Made by a program: the position numbers and the translations under genes | Notes under the pieces: model-generated | Told to the model about the DNA's origin: nothing | Databases searched by the model: none | Seen by the model: the letters and a program-made list of their open reading frames with translations, nothing else | Source: JASGDC01 sp047605865 | GTDB taxonomy: Bacteria; Actinomycetota; Actinomycetes; Actinomycetales; Micrococcaceae | NCBI GenBank assembly: GCA_047605865.1 | Contig: JASGFC010000001.1 | Span: 1-64,000, forward strand | Reading direction: 5' to 3' | Length of the DNA stretch: 64,000 nt | Shown: positions 1 to 9,086 of the stretch, piece after piece | How the letters are laid out: the number at the start of each line of letters is the position of its first letter | How positions within the stretch are numbered: the stretch's first letter is position 1

Positions 1-809
1 CCTTGTTCTTTGATATCCACGATACTTTGTAATAACAGCTGTGCATCTGCCATTTCCGTTGCCACAATAGGGTTTTCTAAACCAGTCAAGCTAGTTACCT
101 CTTCGTGAACAAAGCTAACTCCCTGCGCCATACACTGCTTGACCAGTTCATCACTTAGTTGAAACATGCCACCTGTAAGACTTAAAACCTGCTGGCCAGC
201 AGGTGCTGCTTTGCGCAGCGTGGCAACAGCTTGTTGTAATGAGCCAGATTTTTGTATCTGCTGCTGAATGCCTGGAATCACGCTATTGGCATCCAAATCA
301 TAAGGGCTTGCTGCTTGCACGCCTGTAACAACAGGAGCAACCAATTTATCTACAACTTCTTTACCCATGCGTAGTTCAACCAAATCTCCTAAACTCATAG
401 CTTCGGTTGTGCCTACATCTGCACCCATTGTTATATCTTGCTTAAGTTGTTCAATACCAGAAGCACTCAGCGCAGCTGCTACATCATCTAAACCAGCAGG
501 AATACCAAAAACTCCTGGAACATTGGGATAAGAGTACTGATCAGAATATACCCATGAAGGTTTAGCTAATGGTTTAATTATTTTTTGCGTTAAGCCAAGT
601 TCTTGCAGCAGGTCTTTAACAGCAGTGGTGCGCGTGGCAAAAGATTCTGCCCCTGCATCGAAGTTTATGCCCATCAGTTCATGTGAACTAACCACGCCGC
701 CTAGGCTACGACGTTCATACACAGTGACATCGTGCCCTGCACGGGAAAGCTCCCATGCAGAAACCAGACCTGCAATGCCACCGCCTACGATGTTAAACTT
801 TTTGCTCAT
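1..809 (-). CDS. hemY: Protoporphyrinogen/coproporphyrinogen oxidase, partial (C-terminus off window)
   Basis: FAD-dependent oxidase of late haem synthesis that converts coproporphyrinogen III or protoporphyrinogen IX to the porphyrin. Translating the minus strand from ATG at 807-809 gives a protein beginning MSKKFNIVGGGIAGLVSAWE, a Rossmann dinucleotide-binding GxGxxG motif at the N-terminus, followed by a conserved GAESFATR segment. About 269 codons are open to the window edge, so the C-terminal part is missing. The start lies inside the end of hemE (17-bp overlap), so the two are translationally coupled. The family in Gram-positive bacteria usually uses coproporphyrinogen; which substrate is used here is inference. 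Confidence 0.9.
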   Translation of the reverse strand, partial: MSKKFNIVGGGIAGLVSAWELSRAGHDVTVYERRSLGGVVSSHELMGINFDAGAESFATRTTAVKDLLQELGLTQKIIKPLAKPSWVYSDQYSYPNVPGVFGIPAGLDDVAAALSASGIEQLKQDITMGADVGTTEAMSLGDLVELRMGKEVVDKLVAPVVTGVQAASPYDLDANSVIPGIQQQIQKSGSLQQAVATLRKAAPAGQQVLSLTGGMFQLSDELVKQCMAQGVSFVHEEVTSLTGLENPIVATEMADAQLLLQSIVDIKEQ

Positions 810-1863
810 GAATGAAACTCACAAGATCTGTTAGTACTTCAGATTCTGTTGTTGGGGGAACTCCGTGACCTAAATTCACCACATGGCCTGGAGCGGACCT
901 ACCTTGGTCAATAATGTCTTTAGTCCGAGCAAAGAGCGCATCTTGACCTGCTGCTAAAAGTGCTGGGTCAATGTTGCCTTGCAAGGGAACTGTACCGCCT
1001 AAGCGTTTATTGGCTTCAGTTAAAGAGAGACGGTAATCTACACCCATCACATCTGCACCACAATCTTTCATAGCAACAAGTAGCTCAGAAGTTCCAGTAC
1101 CAAAGTGAACTTTTGGCACACCATACTTTGCAATAGCATCAAAAGCGATAGTACTAGAAGTAGCCACAAACTTTTGATAATCTTCAAGACCTAGCGAGCC
1201 TGCCCAAGAATCAAAAAGTTGCACAGCAGAAGCACCTGCTTCAACTTGGGCTGCAAGGAAAGCACCAGAAAGCTGCGCAACCCAGGTACTTAACTTTTCC
1301 CAACTCTTCGGATCTGCATACATCATAGTACGCGGACCTAAGTGGTCACGGCTGGGCTTTCCCTCAACCATGTAGGCTGCAACAGTAAAAGGAGCTCCAG
1401 CAAAACCAATGAGCGGTGTTGAAGCTAGTTCGGCTGTAATAATTTTGATGGCATCTGTAATAGGGGAAAAATCTACAGCAGAAATATCTGGCAATTTAGC
1501 GATATCGCTAGCAGACTGGATGGGAGAACCCAATACTGGACCAACCCCTGGCACGATATCAACATCAATACCAGCTAGCTTTAACGGAATCACAATATCG
1601 CTAAAGAAAATAGCAGCATCAACGTCATGGCGGCGTACTGGTTGCAGGGTAATTTCTGCAGCTAACTCTGGCATGAGGCAAGAATCTAGCATAGGAATTC
1701 CTTCACGCACTTTCCGATATTCCGGTAAAGAGCGCCCTGCTTGACGCATAAACCAGACTGGCTTACGAGCTGGCTTCATGCCACGATATGCCGAAATTAA
1801 CGAAGATGAGAGAGTATCGTGAGCTAAAAGTGGATGGTGAGAAGAAACATGAAGAGAAGTCAT
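793..1863 (-). CDS. hemE: Uroporphyrinogen decarboxylase
   Basis: Cytoplasmic enzyme that removes four acetate carboxyls from uroporphyrinogen III to give coproporphyrinogen III. The 356-residue length is normal for the family. The signature PVWFMRQAGRSLPEYR lies at residues 35-50, and GNIDP and a C-terminal NLGHGVPP motif are present. It is the first gene of a minus-strand unit with hemY, whose start overlaps its end. It is divergent from the Fic gene and hemA across a 208-bp AT-rich intergenic region (1864-2071) that probably holds both promoters. In Micrococcales hemE is often divergent from hemA directly; here a Fic gene sits between. Confidence 0.97.
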   Translation of the reverse strand: MTSLHVSSHHPLLAHDTLSSSLISAYRGMKPARKPVWFMRQAGRSLPEYRKVREGIPMLDSCLMPELAAEITLQPVRRHDVDAAIFFSDIVIPLKLAGIDVDIVPGVGPVLGSPIQSASDIAKLPDISAVDFSPITDAIKIITAELASTPLIGFAGAPFTVAAYMVEGKPSRDHLGPRTMMYADPKSWEKLSTWVAQLSGAFLAAQVEAGASAVQLFDSWAGSLGLEDYQKFVATSSTIAFDAIAKYGVPKVHFGTGTSELLVAMKDCGADVMGVDYRLSLTEANKRLGGTVPLQGNIDPALLAAGQDALFARTKDIIDQGRSAPGHVVNLGHGVPPTTESEVLTDLVSFIHEQKV

Positions 1864-2071
1864 ATATATAAGTATAATCTTTTACACTCTTTTTCTACAC
1901 ATGAAGAATTCCTTGATATTTACGGTCAAGTCTGACTATTTGGAACACTAGGCACCATATTTTTAATTTATGGAACTATTTCTATAAATATATTCCAATT
2001 ATCTGATTTAGTGCTAAAATTTCAATGTTTTACTATTTACTTAACAATGTAGACTAGGCTAAGCTTGATCT

Positions 2072-3160
2072 ATGACTTACGACCCAGAAAAACCATACCA
2101 AGAACTCCCACTTTTGCCGCCCGAAGAGATAGAACTTGAAAGTAAAGCTATCCTGCGAGCTTTGGTCAAAGCACATGGTAGCTTGGCTGCGCTAGAAGAA
2201 AGGTGTAGCACTTTACCCAATGCAAGTGTACTCATTGCTGCTATTCCACTACTGGAAGCCCAAGCAAGTAGTGAAATCGAAAATATCATGACTACTACTG
2301 ACGAACTCTTCAAATCACTAGCAACTGGTGGCACTAACGATAACTTAGCAACTAAAGAAACTATGCGCTATCGTGAAGCTTTATGGGAGGGATTTAATAG
2401 CTTGGAAGCTCGACCATTAACCGCGCAATCTACTTCTGAACTCTGTACTATTTTACGAGGTGTGAAGACTGACTTTAGAACTAATACTGGAACTAGAATC
2501 GCAAATGCTGCAACTGGAAAAATACTGTACTCACCTCCTGAAGGACAACACGTTATCCTTGACAAATTATCGAATTGGGAGAAATTCTATCATCACGAAA
2601 CCGAGTTACACCCATTGATTAGAATGGCAGTTTGTCACTACCAATTTGAAGCAATACATCCATTTGTTGATGGTAATGGGCGCACTGGACGCATCATCAA
2701 TGTACTTATACTCATTGAGCAGGGCTTATTAAGTAATCCAGTATTATTCCTTTCGCAATACATTATTGAAAATAAACAAAAATACTATACGTTATTAAAC
2801 AAAGTAACTACTCATGATGCTTGGGAGGAATGGATTTTATTCATGCTTGATGCTGTTCATACCCAAAGCCAAAGAACACTTAAAAAAATCAAGTTGATTA
2901 AAGAACAACAAGATACTTTTACACAAGAAATGAAAGACAAAGCTCCTAAAGTTTACAATCGAGACTTAATCGATTTACTTTTTGAACTACCTTATTGCCG
3001 CATTGACAACCTTGTTGAAGCAAAAATTGTAGAAAGGCATGCAGCAGGAAGACAACTAAATAAGCTGGTTGAACTTGGCTTACTAGATAAAATCCACATG
3101 GGACGTACAAAACTATTCATCAACACTGGCTTTATGAACGTTCTGAAAGAAGATGCGTAG
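2072..3160 (+). CDS. Fic-domain protein (probable AMP transferase, class II)
   Basis: Fic enzymes usually transfer AMP from ATP to a hydroxyl group on a target protein. The full catalytic motif HPFVDGNGRTGR lies at residues 196-207, with catalytic His196. An N-terminal inhibitory helix motif of the (S/T)xxxE(G/N) type is visible at residues 66-71 (S-S-E-I-E-N), which puts it in the self-inhibited N-terminal class. The residues after about 290 look like a winged helix, as in SO4266-like Fic proteins. The start ATG has no clear Shine-Dalgarno, and a TAGACT -10-like hexamer at 2050-2055 suggests a short leader. The gene separates hemE from hemA and runs into hemA with a 23-bp gap. No antitoxin partner is seen. 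Target unknown. Confidence 0.9.
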   Translation: MTYDPEKPYQELPLLPPEEIELESKAILRALVKAHGSLAALEERCSTLPNASVLIAAIPLLEAQASSEIENIMTTTDELFKSLATGGTNDNLATKETMRYREALWEGFNSLEARPLTAQSTSELCTILRGVKTDFRTNTGTRIANAATGKILYSPPEGQHVILDKLSNWEKFYHHETELHPLIRMAVCHYQFEAIHPFVDGNGRTGRIINVLILIEQGLLSNPVLFLSQYIIENKQKYYTLLNKVTTHDAWEEWILFMLDAVHTQSQRTLKKIKLIKEQQDTFTQEMKDKAPKVYNRDLIDLLFELPYCRIDNLVEAKIVERHAAGRQLNKLVELGLLDKIHMGRTKLFINTGFMNVLKEDA

Positions 3161-3183
3161 TTGTGCATTAGAATAGAAGTACC

Positions 3184-4443
3184 ATGAATTTGCTTAGCTT
3201 CATCGCCAGCCACAAAACTGGAGAACTGAATGATATTGAAAAGGTTTCACACCATAGTGAACTCATTGCGCCACAATTAACATCACGTCCAGATCTCATT
3301 GCAGGTTGTATTACACTGTGCACCTGCAACCGCTTTGAAGTCTATGTGGAAACAAATCCAGAATGTGATACTGATGATGCCATAGAGTACGTTTTCTCTG
3401 TGATCGCTGAAGCCAACGGCTCTGAAGAGAATTTCGTAAAACAAACTCTTACTGTTCTTCAAAACCAAGATGTTATTAACCACCTCTATAAAGTAGCCGC
3501 TACGCTTGATTCAATGGCTATTGGTGAGCGCGAAATTGTAGGCCAAGTTCGTACCGCACTCAAAGAAGCACAATTCCAACGTACCACCTCCCCACAGCTG
3601 GAATTAGCTTTTCAACAAGCGCTCAAGGTTGGTAAAAAAGTAGCAACTAAAACAGGTCTAACATCTACTGGACGTTCCTTAGTAGATGTTGCCGTTGAGA
3701 TGGCGCTTGATAGCTGCAAACACGAGATTCAACGAACTCCAACATGGGGCAATAACTCAGCGCTCATTATTGGAACAGGAGCATATGCTGGCGCCACAGT
3801 AGCAACACTGCGCAATAGTGGCTGCACTAACATCAACGTCTACTCGCACTCTGGGAGAGCCAAAAAATTTGCTCTCAGCCACGATATTCACCCAGTATCA
3901 AAACACAATTTTATAGACGCCATTTCTGAAGCACAAGTAGTTGTTGCTTGCAGTGGTTCTGGGCCTATCATGACAGTAAACATGGTGCAAGAAGCATTGG
4001 ACAAACGTAAACAACGCTCTCCGCTAACCTTTATTGACATGGCGTTACGCCATGATATTCATCAGCTTGTTGGCTTGATGAAAAACGTAGAACTCATCAA
4101 CCTAGAAACCATACAATCTAATATTTCGCCAGAGCATAGCGAAGAAATCGATAAAGCTAAAAAACTTGTACACACTGCAAGTCAAGAATTTAAAACCTTA
4201 GCCAAAACACGAAACCTTAACAATACAGTACTTGCCGTCAGGGAACGAGCACACAAAATTCTAGCCAAAGAATTAGACAAATTGCCAGAAAACCCTAGCA
4301 AAAAAGAAACTGAACAAGCTATGCGCCGCTTAACAAATGCCCTCTTGCATGTTCCTACAAAGCAAGCAAAGAAACTCACTGAAGCTGGAAAAGAAAACGA
4401 TTATATTGACGGTGTTAAAGCCGTATACGACTTAGACATCTAA
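3184..4443 (+). CDS. hemA: Glutamyl-tRNA reductase
   Basis: First committed enzyme of C5-pathway tetrapyrrole synthesis: reduces Glu-tRNA(Glu) with NADPH to glutamate-1-semialdehyde. The catalytic cysteine is Cys48 in CTCNRFEVYVE, the conserved AIGEREIVGQV segment follows, and a nucleotide-binding GTGAYAGATVATL lies mid-protein. The 419-residue length is normal, and the C-terminal helical dimerisation domain is present. It is probably co-transcribed with the Fic gene just upstream and is convergent with murA. hemC, hemD, hemB and hemL are not in the window; the rest of the pathway would be expected beyond position 1 or elsewhere. Confidence 0.95.
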   Translation: MNLLSFIASHKTGELNDIEKVSHHSELIAPQLTSRPDLIAGCITLCTCNRFEVYVETNPECDTDDAIEYVFSVIAEANGSEENFVKQTLTVLQNQDVINHLYKVAATLDSMAIGEREIVGQVRTALKEAQFQRTTSPQLELAFQQALKVGKKVATKTGLTSTGRSLVDVAVEMALDSCKHEIQRTPTWGNNSALIIGTGAYAGATVATLRNSGCTNINVYSHSGRAKKFALSHDIHPVSKHNFIDAISEAQVVVACSGSGPIMTVNMVQEALDKRKQRSPLTFIDMALRHDIHQLVGLMKNVELINLETIQSNISPEHSEEIDKAKKLVHTASQEFKTLAKTRNLNNTVLAVRERAHKILAKELDKLPENPSKKETEQAMRRLTNALLHVPTKQAKKLTEAGKENDYIDGVKAVYDLDI

Positions 4444-4453
4444 AATCTGGTAA

Positions 4454-5734
4454 CTAACGCCCAAAAATATCAGCTTTGGTAATACGATCCACGTGCGCAC
4501 CCAAGTTCTGCAAGTTCTGCACGAAATGCGTATAACCGCGGTCAATATGATGAATCTCTCCGACCTCAGTTTGACCATCTGCAACTAAACCTGCCAGCAC
4601 TAAAGCAGCCCCTGCCCTGATATCGCTTGCTTCAACTGGGGCACCTGAAAGTTGCTCAATGCCTTGAACAAGAGCATGATGGCCATCAAGTCGCACGATA
4701 GCACCTAGACGGTTCAGTTCAGAAACAAAACCCCATCGTGCCTCAAAGACATTCTCTGTGATAATTCCAGAACCCTCCGCAACTGCATTCATTGCAATAA
4801 CAAAAGGTTGCAAATCAGTGGCAAAACCAGGGTATGGCATAGTAGAAACGTTAATAGCCAAAGGCCGATGTTCAATGGAACAACGGTACCAATCTTGACC
4901 TGTCTCAATGGTACAACCAGCTTGCTCCAATTTAACAAGTACAGGCTTAATATGCTCAGGAACTATATCTTTAACAGTGATATCGCCACGAGTCATAGCA
5001 GCAGCAAAACCCCATGTTCCAGCAACGATACGGTCTGGAACACAATGATGCTCTACCGGTTGAAGTTTCTTTACTCCAGTAATGGTAAGTGTAGGCGAAC
5101 CAATACCTTCGATTTTGGCACCCATCTCCACCAACATTGAACAAATATCAACAATTTCAGGCTCACGAGCAACGTTATCAAGAACAGTTACTCCATCAGC
5201 AAGAGTTGCTGCCATCGTGAGATTTTCAGTAGCACCAACAGATGGGAAAGGTAAGGTGTAATGCGTTGCTTTCAAACCTTGTTTAGCTTGAGCAATAAGG
5301 TAACCGTGGCTGGTTGTAACTTCAGCACCCATTTGTTCAAGTCCAGCGGCATGCATATCTAAACCACGGCTACCAATGGCATCCCCACCAGGCAATGCAA
5401 CATTAGCTGCACCCATACGAACAACGAGAGGGCCAAGAACACAAATAGAAGCACGCATAGCGCGGACAAGTTCATAATCTGCTTTATGATCAAGCTTTTC
5501 AGGCACATCAATAGTTACAGCAGCCTCATGAATATCGTGTTCCACATCACAGCCAAGTCTACGCAACAATTCTGCCATGATAGTCACATCTAGAATTTCA
5601 GGAACATTTGTAATTTTACTTTTTCCTACTGCCAGCAAAGTTGCTGCCATGAGCTTTAAAACGCTGTTCTTAGCGCCAGGTACTGAAACAGACCCTTCCA
5701 AACGGGAAGGCCCGGCAACTCTAATGACTTCCAT
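4454..5734 (-). CDS. murA: UDP-N-acetylglucosamine 1-carboxyvinyltransferase (Asp-type MurA)
   Basis: Transfers enolpyruvate from PEP to UDP-GlcNAc, the first committed step of peptidoglycan synthesis, in the cytoplasm. The N-terminal GAKNSVLK with Lys22 and the two-domain inside-out barrel repeats are recognisable; length 426 is normal. The active-site loop reads PGGDAIGSRGLDMH, with Asp118 where E. coli MurA has Cys115. In mycobacteria this Cys-to-Asp change makes the enzyme insensitive to fosfomycin, so intrinsic insensitivity is expected here (inference). The start overlaps the end of atpC by 14 bp, so murA is the last gene of the ATP synthase operon. Confidence 0.95.
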   Translation of the reverse strand: MEVIRVAGPSRLEGSVSVPGAKNSVLKLMAATLLAVGKSKITNVPEILDVTIMAELLRRLGCDVEHDIHEAAVTIDVPEKLDHKADYELVRAMRASICVLGPLVVRMGAANVALPGGDAIGSRGLDMHAAGLEQMGAEVTTSHGYLIAQAKQGLKATHYTLPFPSVGATENLTMAATLADGVTVLDNVAREPEIVDICSMLVEMGAKIEGIGSPTLTITGVKKLQPVEHHCVPDRIVAGTWGFAAAMTRGDITVKDIVPEHIKPVLVKLEQAGCTIETGQDWYRCSIEHRPLAINVSTMPYPGFATDLQPFVIAMNAVAEGSGIITENVFEARWGFVSELNRLGAIVRLDGHHALVQGIEQLSGAPVEASDIRAGAALVLAGLVADGQTEVGEIHHIDRGYTHFVQNLQNLGAHVDRITKADIFGR

Positions 5735-6011
5735 CTGTGAACTGTACGTGGTTACAAATGACAGTTACTTTATTATTATCTACTGAGAAGTATCCACCTT
5801 CAGTTTCAGCAGTAATATCTTCACCGTCAGGGGTACGAATAAGCAAACTACCATGATCCATAAGACCTAGCAGTGGAGCATGTCCTGGCATAATACCAAT
5901 ATCTCCATTTAGCGTACGGGCACGGACAAGTATCGCTTCGCCTTCCCATTCACGTTGCACCACGGTTACAACGTCAACATGAAGGACTTTACGATCTTGA
6001 GTGTCTGCCAT
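5721..6011 (-). CDS. atpC: ATP synthase epsilon subunit, short form
   Basis: Central-stalk subunit of F1. At 96 residues only the N-terminal beta-sandwich is present: the conserved GDIGIMPGHAPLLG and the strand GGYFSVDNNKVTVI are seen. The protein stops where the C-terminal two-helix domain, which brakes ATP hydrolysis in many bacteria, would begin. Some Micrococcaceae proteins I recall are similarly short, so this is probably a lineage trait rather than a truncation. The stop codon lies inside the start of murA and its start adjoins the atpD stop, so the reading frame is well fixed. Confidence 0.93.
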   Translation of the reverse strand: MADTQDRKVLHVDVVTVVQREWEGEAILVRARTLNGDIGIMPGHAPLLGLMDHGSLLIRTPDGEDITAETEGGYFSVDNNKVTVICNHVQFTDGSH

Positions 6012-8164
6012 TACTTCTTACCACCAGTTTCGCTTTTAATCTTGTTCCATGCTTTGTACACATCTTCCATAGAACCAACGTTGAAGAACGCCTGCTCTGG
6101 GATTTGGTCTACGTCACCGTTACAAATCATGCGGAAACCTTCGATAGTATCTTTCAGAGATACTGTTGAACCTTCCACACCAGTAAACTGAAGCGCAGTG
6201 TAAGTGTTCTGAGATAAGAACTGCTGAATACGACGAGCACGATGTACTGTAGTTTTGTCTTCTTCAGAAAGCTCATCAATACCAAGAATGGCAATGATGT
6301 CTTGAAGTTCTTTGTTCTTCTGTAGAATTTGCTTCACATGGTTTGCTACCTCGTAGTGCTCTTCACCAATATACTGAGGATCAAGAATACGAGAAGTAGA
6401 AGTCAATGGATCTACAGCAGGATACAAACCACGTGATGCAATTTCACGTGAAAGCTCTGTTGTAGCATCCAAGTGAGCGAACGTTGTAGCAGGAGCTGGG
6501 TCAGTGTAATCATCGGCAGGTACGTAAATTGCCTGCATTGATGTAATAGAGTGACCACGAGTCGAAGTAATACGCTCCTGCAAAAGACCCATTTCATCGG
6601 CAAGGTTTGGCTGATAACCAACCGCTGAAGGCATACGACCCAAAAGTGTTGAAACTTCAGCACCTGCCTGCGTGAAACGGAAGATGTTATCGATAAAGAG
6701 CAGTACGTCTTGACCTTGAACATCACGGAAGTATTCAGCCATAGTCAATGCTGAAAGCGCAACACGAAGACGTGTTCCAGGTGGCTCATCCATTTGACCA
6801 AAGACTAACGCAGTATCTTTGAGAACATCTGCTTCATCCATTTCTACCCAAAGGTCATTACCTTCACGAGTACGCTCACCTACACCAGCGAAAACTGAAG
6901 TACCACCGAAGTTACGAGCTACACGAGTAATCATCTCTTGAATCAAAACTGTTTTACCTACACCAGCACCACCGAAGAGACCAATTTTTCCACCCTGAAT
7001 ATATGGAGTGAGCAAGTCGATAACTTTAATACCGGTTTCTAGCATCTCTGTTGAACCTTCAAGCTGATCAAAAGAAGGTGCTTTACGGTGAATTGGCCAA
7101 CGCTCTGATACTTTAATCTCTGATGGAGCAACATCTAGTGGTTCGCCAAGTACGTTAAAGATATGCCCCTTGACTCCATCGCCTACAGGCACAGTAATTG
7201 GAGCACCAGTGTTAGTAACTTCAGTACCACGCACAATACCATCTGTAGCTTCAAGCGCAATAGCACGAACCATGTTATCGCCTAGGTGCTGTGCAGTCTC
7301 AAAAGTAACAGTGTGAGTTTTATCTCCCATAGTTACATCCGCATTGAGTGCATAGTAAATCTCAGGAATTGAACCTGCTGGGAATTCTACGTCAACTACT
7401 GGGCCAATCACACGTGCGATACGTCCAGGTGATGTGCCTTCATGAGTTGTTGGTTCACCTTTCGGTTGTGGCGCATCTGGATCTTCACCAATCTTCACAT
7501 TCTTCAAAGAATCATCAGAAGAGTCCTGTGAACGCTGCGTGGAAGCAGCTGCACTAACTCCTGCTGCAGCTGTAGCGGCACCAGCAGCTACGCCAGTACC
7601 TTTAGTTGCAGAATTGACTTGCGTTGCAGTTTTTAGCTGGTTCTTAGCTATTTTATTAGTTCCACTTTTTGAAACAGGAATCTCATCTGTAATAGTTTCA
7701 GGGATTTCATCGGTGTCAGTTTCACCATTACTCTTGACTTTGCTCTGCTCATGAACCTGGTGAGCTTCTGTTATAACGTGATTCGGCAAGGTAGTTTCAG
7801 TAGAATCATCGGCTGAACCATTAGTAGATACAGAAAAGTCAGAAGTAGAATCTGGTGTTACATCAGCTGCAGTACTAGCTGTAGCATCAGAAGCAATGTC
7901 AAATGTAGTATCTGTGTTTGCACTTACTGTTGCTGCTGTTTCAGTTGGCTGGAAGTACACTGTTTTCACTTCTTCAGGATGGACAGCAGAAACCACCTGA
8001 ATGTTCTCGTCATTGTCAGGATGAATTATCTCTGCATGCTCAATGTGGACAACTTTATCTGTATTAACAGCATCGTTATTTTCATGTGCTGTGTTTTCTT
8101 CATTCATAGTATTTTTGGTCTCTTCTGTCTGTGAACGATTAAATTTATCTGAAAAATCTGACAT
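6011..8164 (-). CDS. atpD: ATP synthase beta subunit with about 245-residue acidic N-terminal extension
   Basis: Catalytic subunit of F1Fo ATP synthase. The normal beta subunit begins at about residue 247 (GRIARVIGPVVDVEFP), with Walker A GGAGVGKT at 398-405 and the usual catalytic segments after it. The total of 717 residues compares with about 480 in the family. Residues 1-246 are rich in Thr, Ser, Asp, Glu and Ala, have an Ala-rich stretch near 191-207, and have no recognisable fold or signal peptide. The start lies 3 bp after the atpG stop, the usual position for atpD. The only internal Met before the core is at residue 20 and I see no alternative start codon just before the core, so the extension appears to be translated. 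Function unknown. Confidence 0.93.
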   Translation of the reverse strand: MSDFSDKFNRSQTEETKNTMNEENTAHENNDAVNTDKVVHIEHAEIIHPDNDENIQVVSAVHPEEVKTVYFQPTETAATVSANTDTTFDIASDATASTAADVTPDSTSDFSVSTNGSADDSTETTLPNHVITEAHQVHEQSKVKSNGETDTDEIPETITDEIPVSKSGTNKIAKNQLKTATQVNSATKGTGVAAGAATAAAGVSAAASTQRSQDSSDDSLKNVKIGEDPDAPQPKGEPTTHEGTSPGRIARVIGPVVDVEFPAGSIPEIYYALNADVTMGDKTHTVTFETAQHLGDNMVRAIALEATDGIVRGTEVTNTGAPITVPVGDGVKGHIFNVLGEPLDVAPSEIKVSERWPIHRKAPSFDQLEGSTEMLETGIKVIDLLTPYIQGGKIGLFGGAGVGKTVLIQEMITRVARNFGGTSVFAGVGERTREGNDLWVEMDEADVLKDTALVFGQMDEPPGTRLRVALSALTMAEYFRDVQGQDVLLFIDNIFRFTQAGAEVSTLLGRMPSAVGYQPNLADEMGLLQERITSTRGHSITSMQAIYVPADDYTDPAPATTFAHLDATTELSREIASRGLYPAVDPLTSTSRILDPQYIGEEHYEVANHVKQILQKNKELQDIIAILGIDELSEEDKTTVHRARRIQQFLSQNTYTALQFTGVEGSTVSLKDTIEGFRMICNGDVDQIPEQAFFNVGSMEDVYKAWNKIKSETGGKK

Positions 8165-8167
8165 TTT

Positions 8168-9061
8168 TTAACTTCCTGAAGATAGTGCGTCGGCGCCGGC
8201 AACAATCTCAGAAAGCTCCTGAGTAATTTCAGCCTGGCGTGCTGTGTTAGCAAGTCGGGTATATTTCTTAACAAGTTCATCTGCGTTCTCTGTAGCAGTT
8301 TTCATAGCTGCTTGACGTGAGGCAAGCTCAGATGCTGAGGATTGCAGAATTGCATTGAAAACTTTAGATTCAATGTATCGAGGTAGCATTGCATCAAGTA
8401 CTTCTTCTGCACTTGGTTCAAAATCATAAGATGGCGTGAGCTGACCTTCAGTATTTTCTTCTTCCTCAAAAGGCGCTGGTAACAAACTCACAGATACTGG
8501 AATTTGTTCAACCATGCTCTTAAACTCAGTAGAAATGATGTAGAGAGCATCAACACCACCTTGATCTGAGTCTTTAAGGAAAGTAGCAGTCAGAGTTTTT
8601 GCAATTGCTTTTGCTTCATCGTGGTGTGGGTGATCTGAGTGACCAGTCCAAGATTTTATAAAAGGAATCTCACGATAATTATAAAAAGCTTCAGATTTAC
8701 GTCCGTAAAGGTATAAATCAACTTTGATGCCTTGCGCAAGGAACTCATCACGAACGCTTTCAGACTTCTTCAAAACGTTAGAAGAATAAGCTCCTGCCAT
8801 GCCTCGGTCTGAAGCAATAACAAGCAAAGCAACACGCTTAATATCTTCGGCGTGTGTAGTCAAAGGGTGCTCAACACTACTATGCTGTGCCACTGATGCT
8901 ACTGCAGCAGTAATAGCTTTAGCATATGGTTCAGCAGAAGCTACACGCTTACGAGCCTTTGGAATACGAGAAGTAGCAATGAGTTCCATTGCGTTAAACA
9001 ACTTCCCCATCGACTGAGTTGCTTTAATTTTCTGGCGATAAACTCTCAGTTGTGCACCCAT
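8168..9061 (-). CDS. atpG: ATP synthase gamma subunit
   Basis: Rotating central shaft of F1 that couples proton flow to the catalytic sites. The N-terminal helix (MGAQLRVYRQKIKATQSMGK) and C-terminal helix (ITQELSEIVAGADAL) that form the coiled coil are clear. Length 297 is normal. A strong Shine-Dalgarno (AGGAGGTG on the minus strand, about 9068-9075) precedes the ATG. A short acidic insert near residues 195-215 (EEEENTEGQ) resembles the insertion loop of other actinobacterial gamma subunits. Confidence 0.96.
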   Translation of the reverse strand: MGAQLRVYRQKIKATQSMGKLFNAMELIATSRIPKARKRVASAEPYAKAITAAVASVAQHSSVEHPLTTHAEDIKRVALLVIASDRGMAGAYSSNVLKKSESVRDEFLAQGIKVDLYLYGRKSEAFYNYREIPFIKSWTGHSDHPHHDEAKAIAKTLTATFLKDSDQGGVDALYIISTEFKSMVEQIPVSVSLLPAPFEEEENTEGQLTPSYDFEPSAEEVLDAMLPRYIESKVFNAILQSSASELASRQAAMKTATENADELVKKYTRLANTARQAEITQELSEIVAGADALSSGS

Positions 9062-9086
9062 GTGCTACACCTCCTTCTCGTATGTA

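Noticed and set aside
5721..6011. atpC as a pseudogene
   Set aside because: All beta-sandwich motifs intact and short forms seem usual in Micrococcaceae-like relatives.
7348..7754. Plus-strand frames opposite the atpD extension
   Set aside because: Ala/Val-rich shadow frames of a low-complexity Thr/Ala/Ser coding region, without ribosome sites or recognisable protein.
7425..8164. AtpD extension as a separate gene fused by sequencing error
   Set aside because: No start codon just before the core, no stop or frame change, and the frame begins exactly at the usual atpG-atpD junction.
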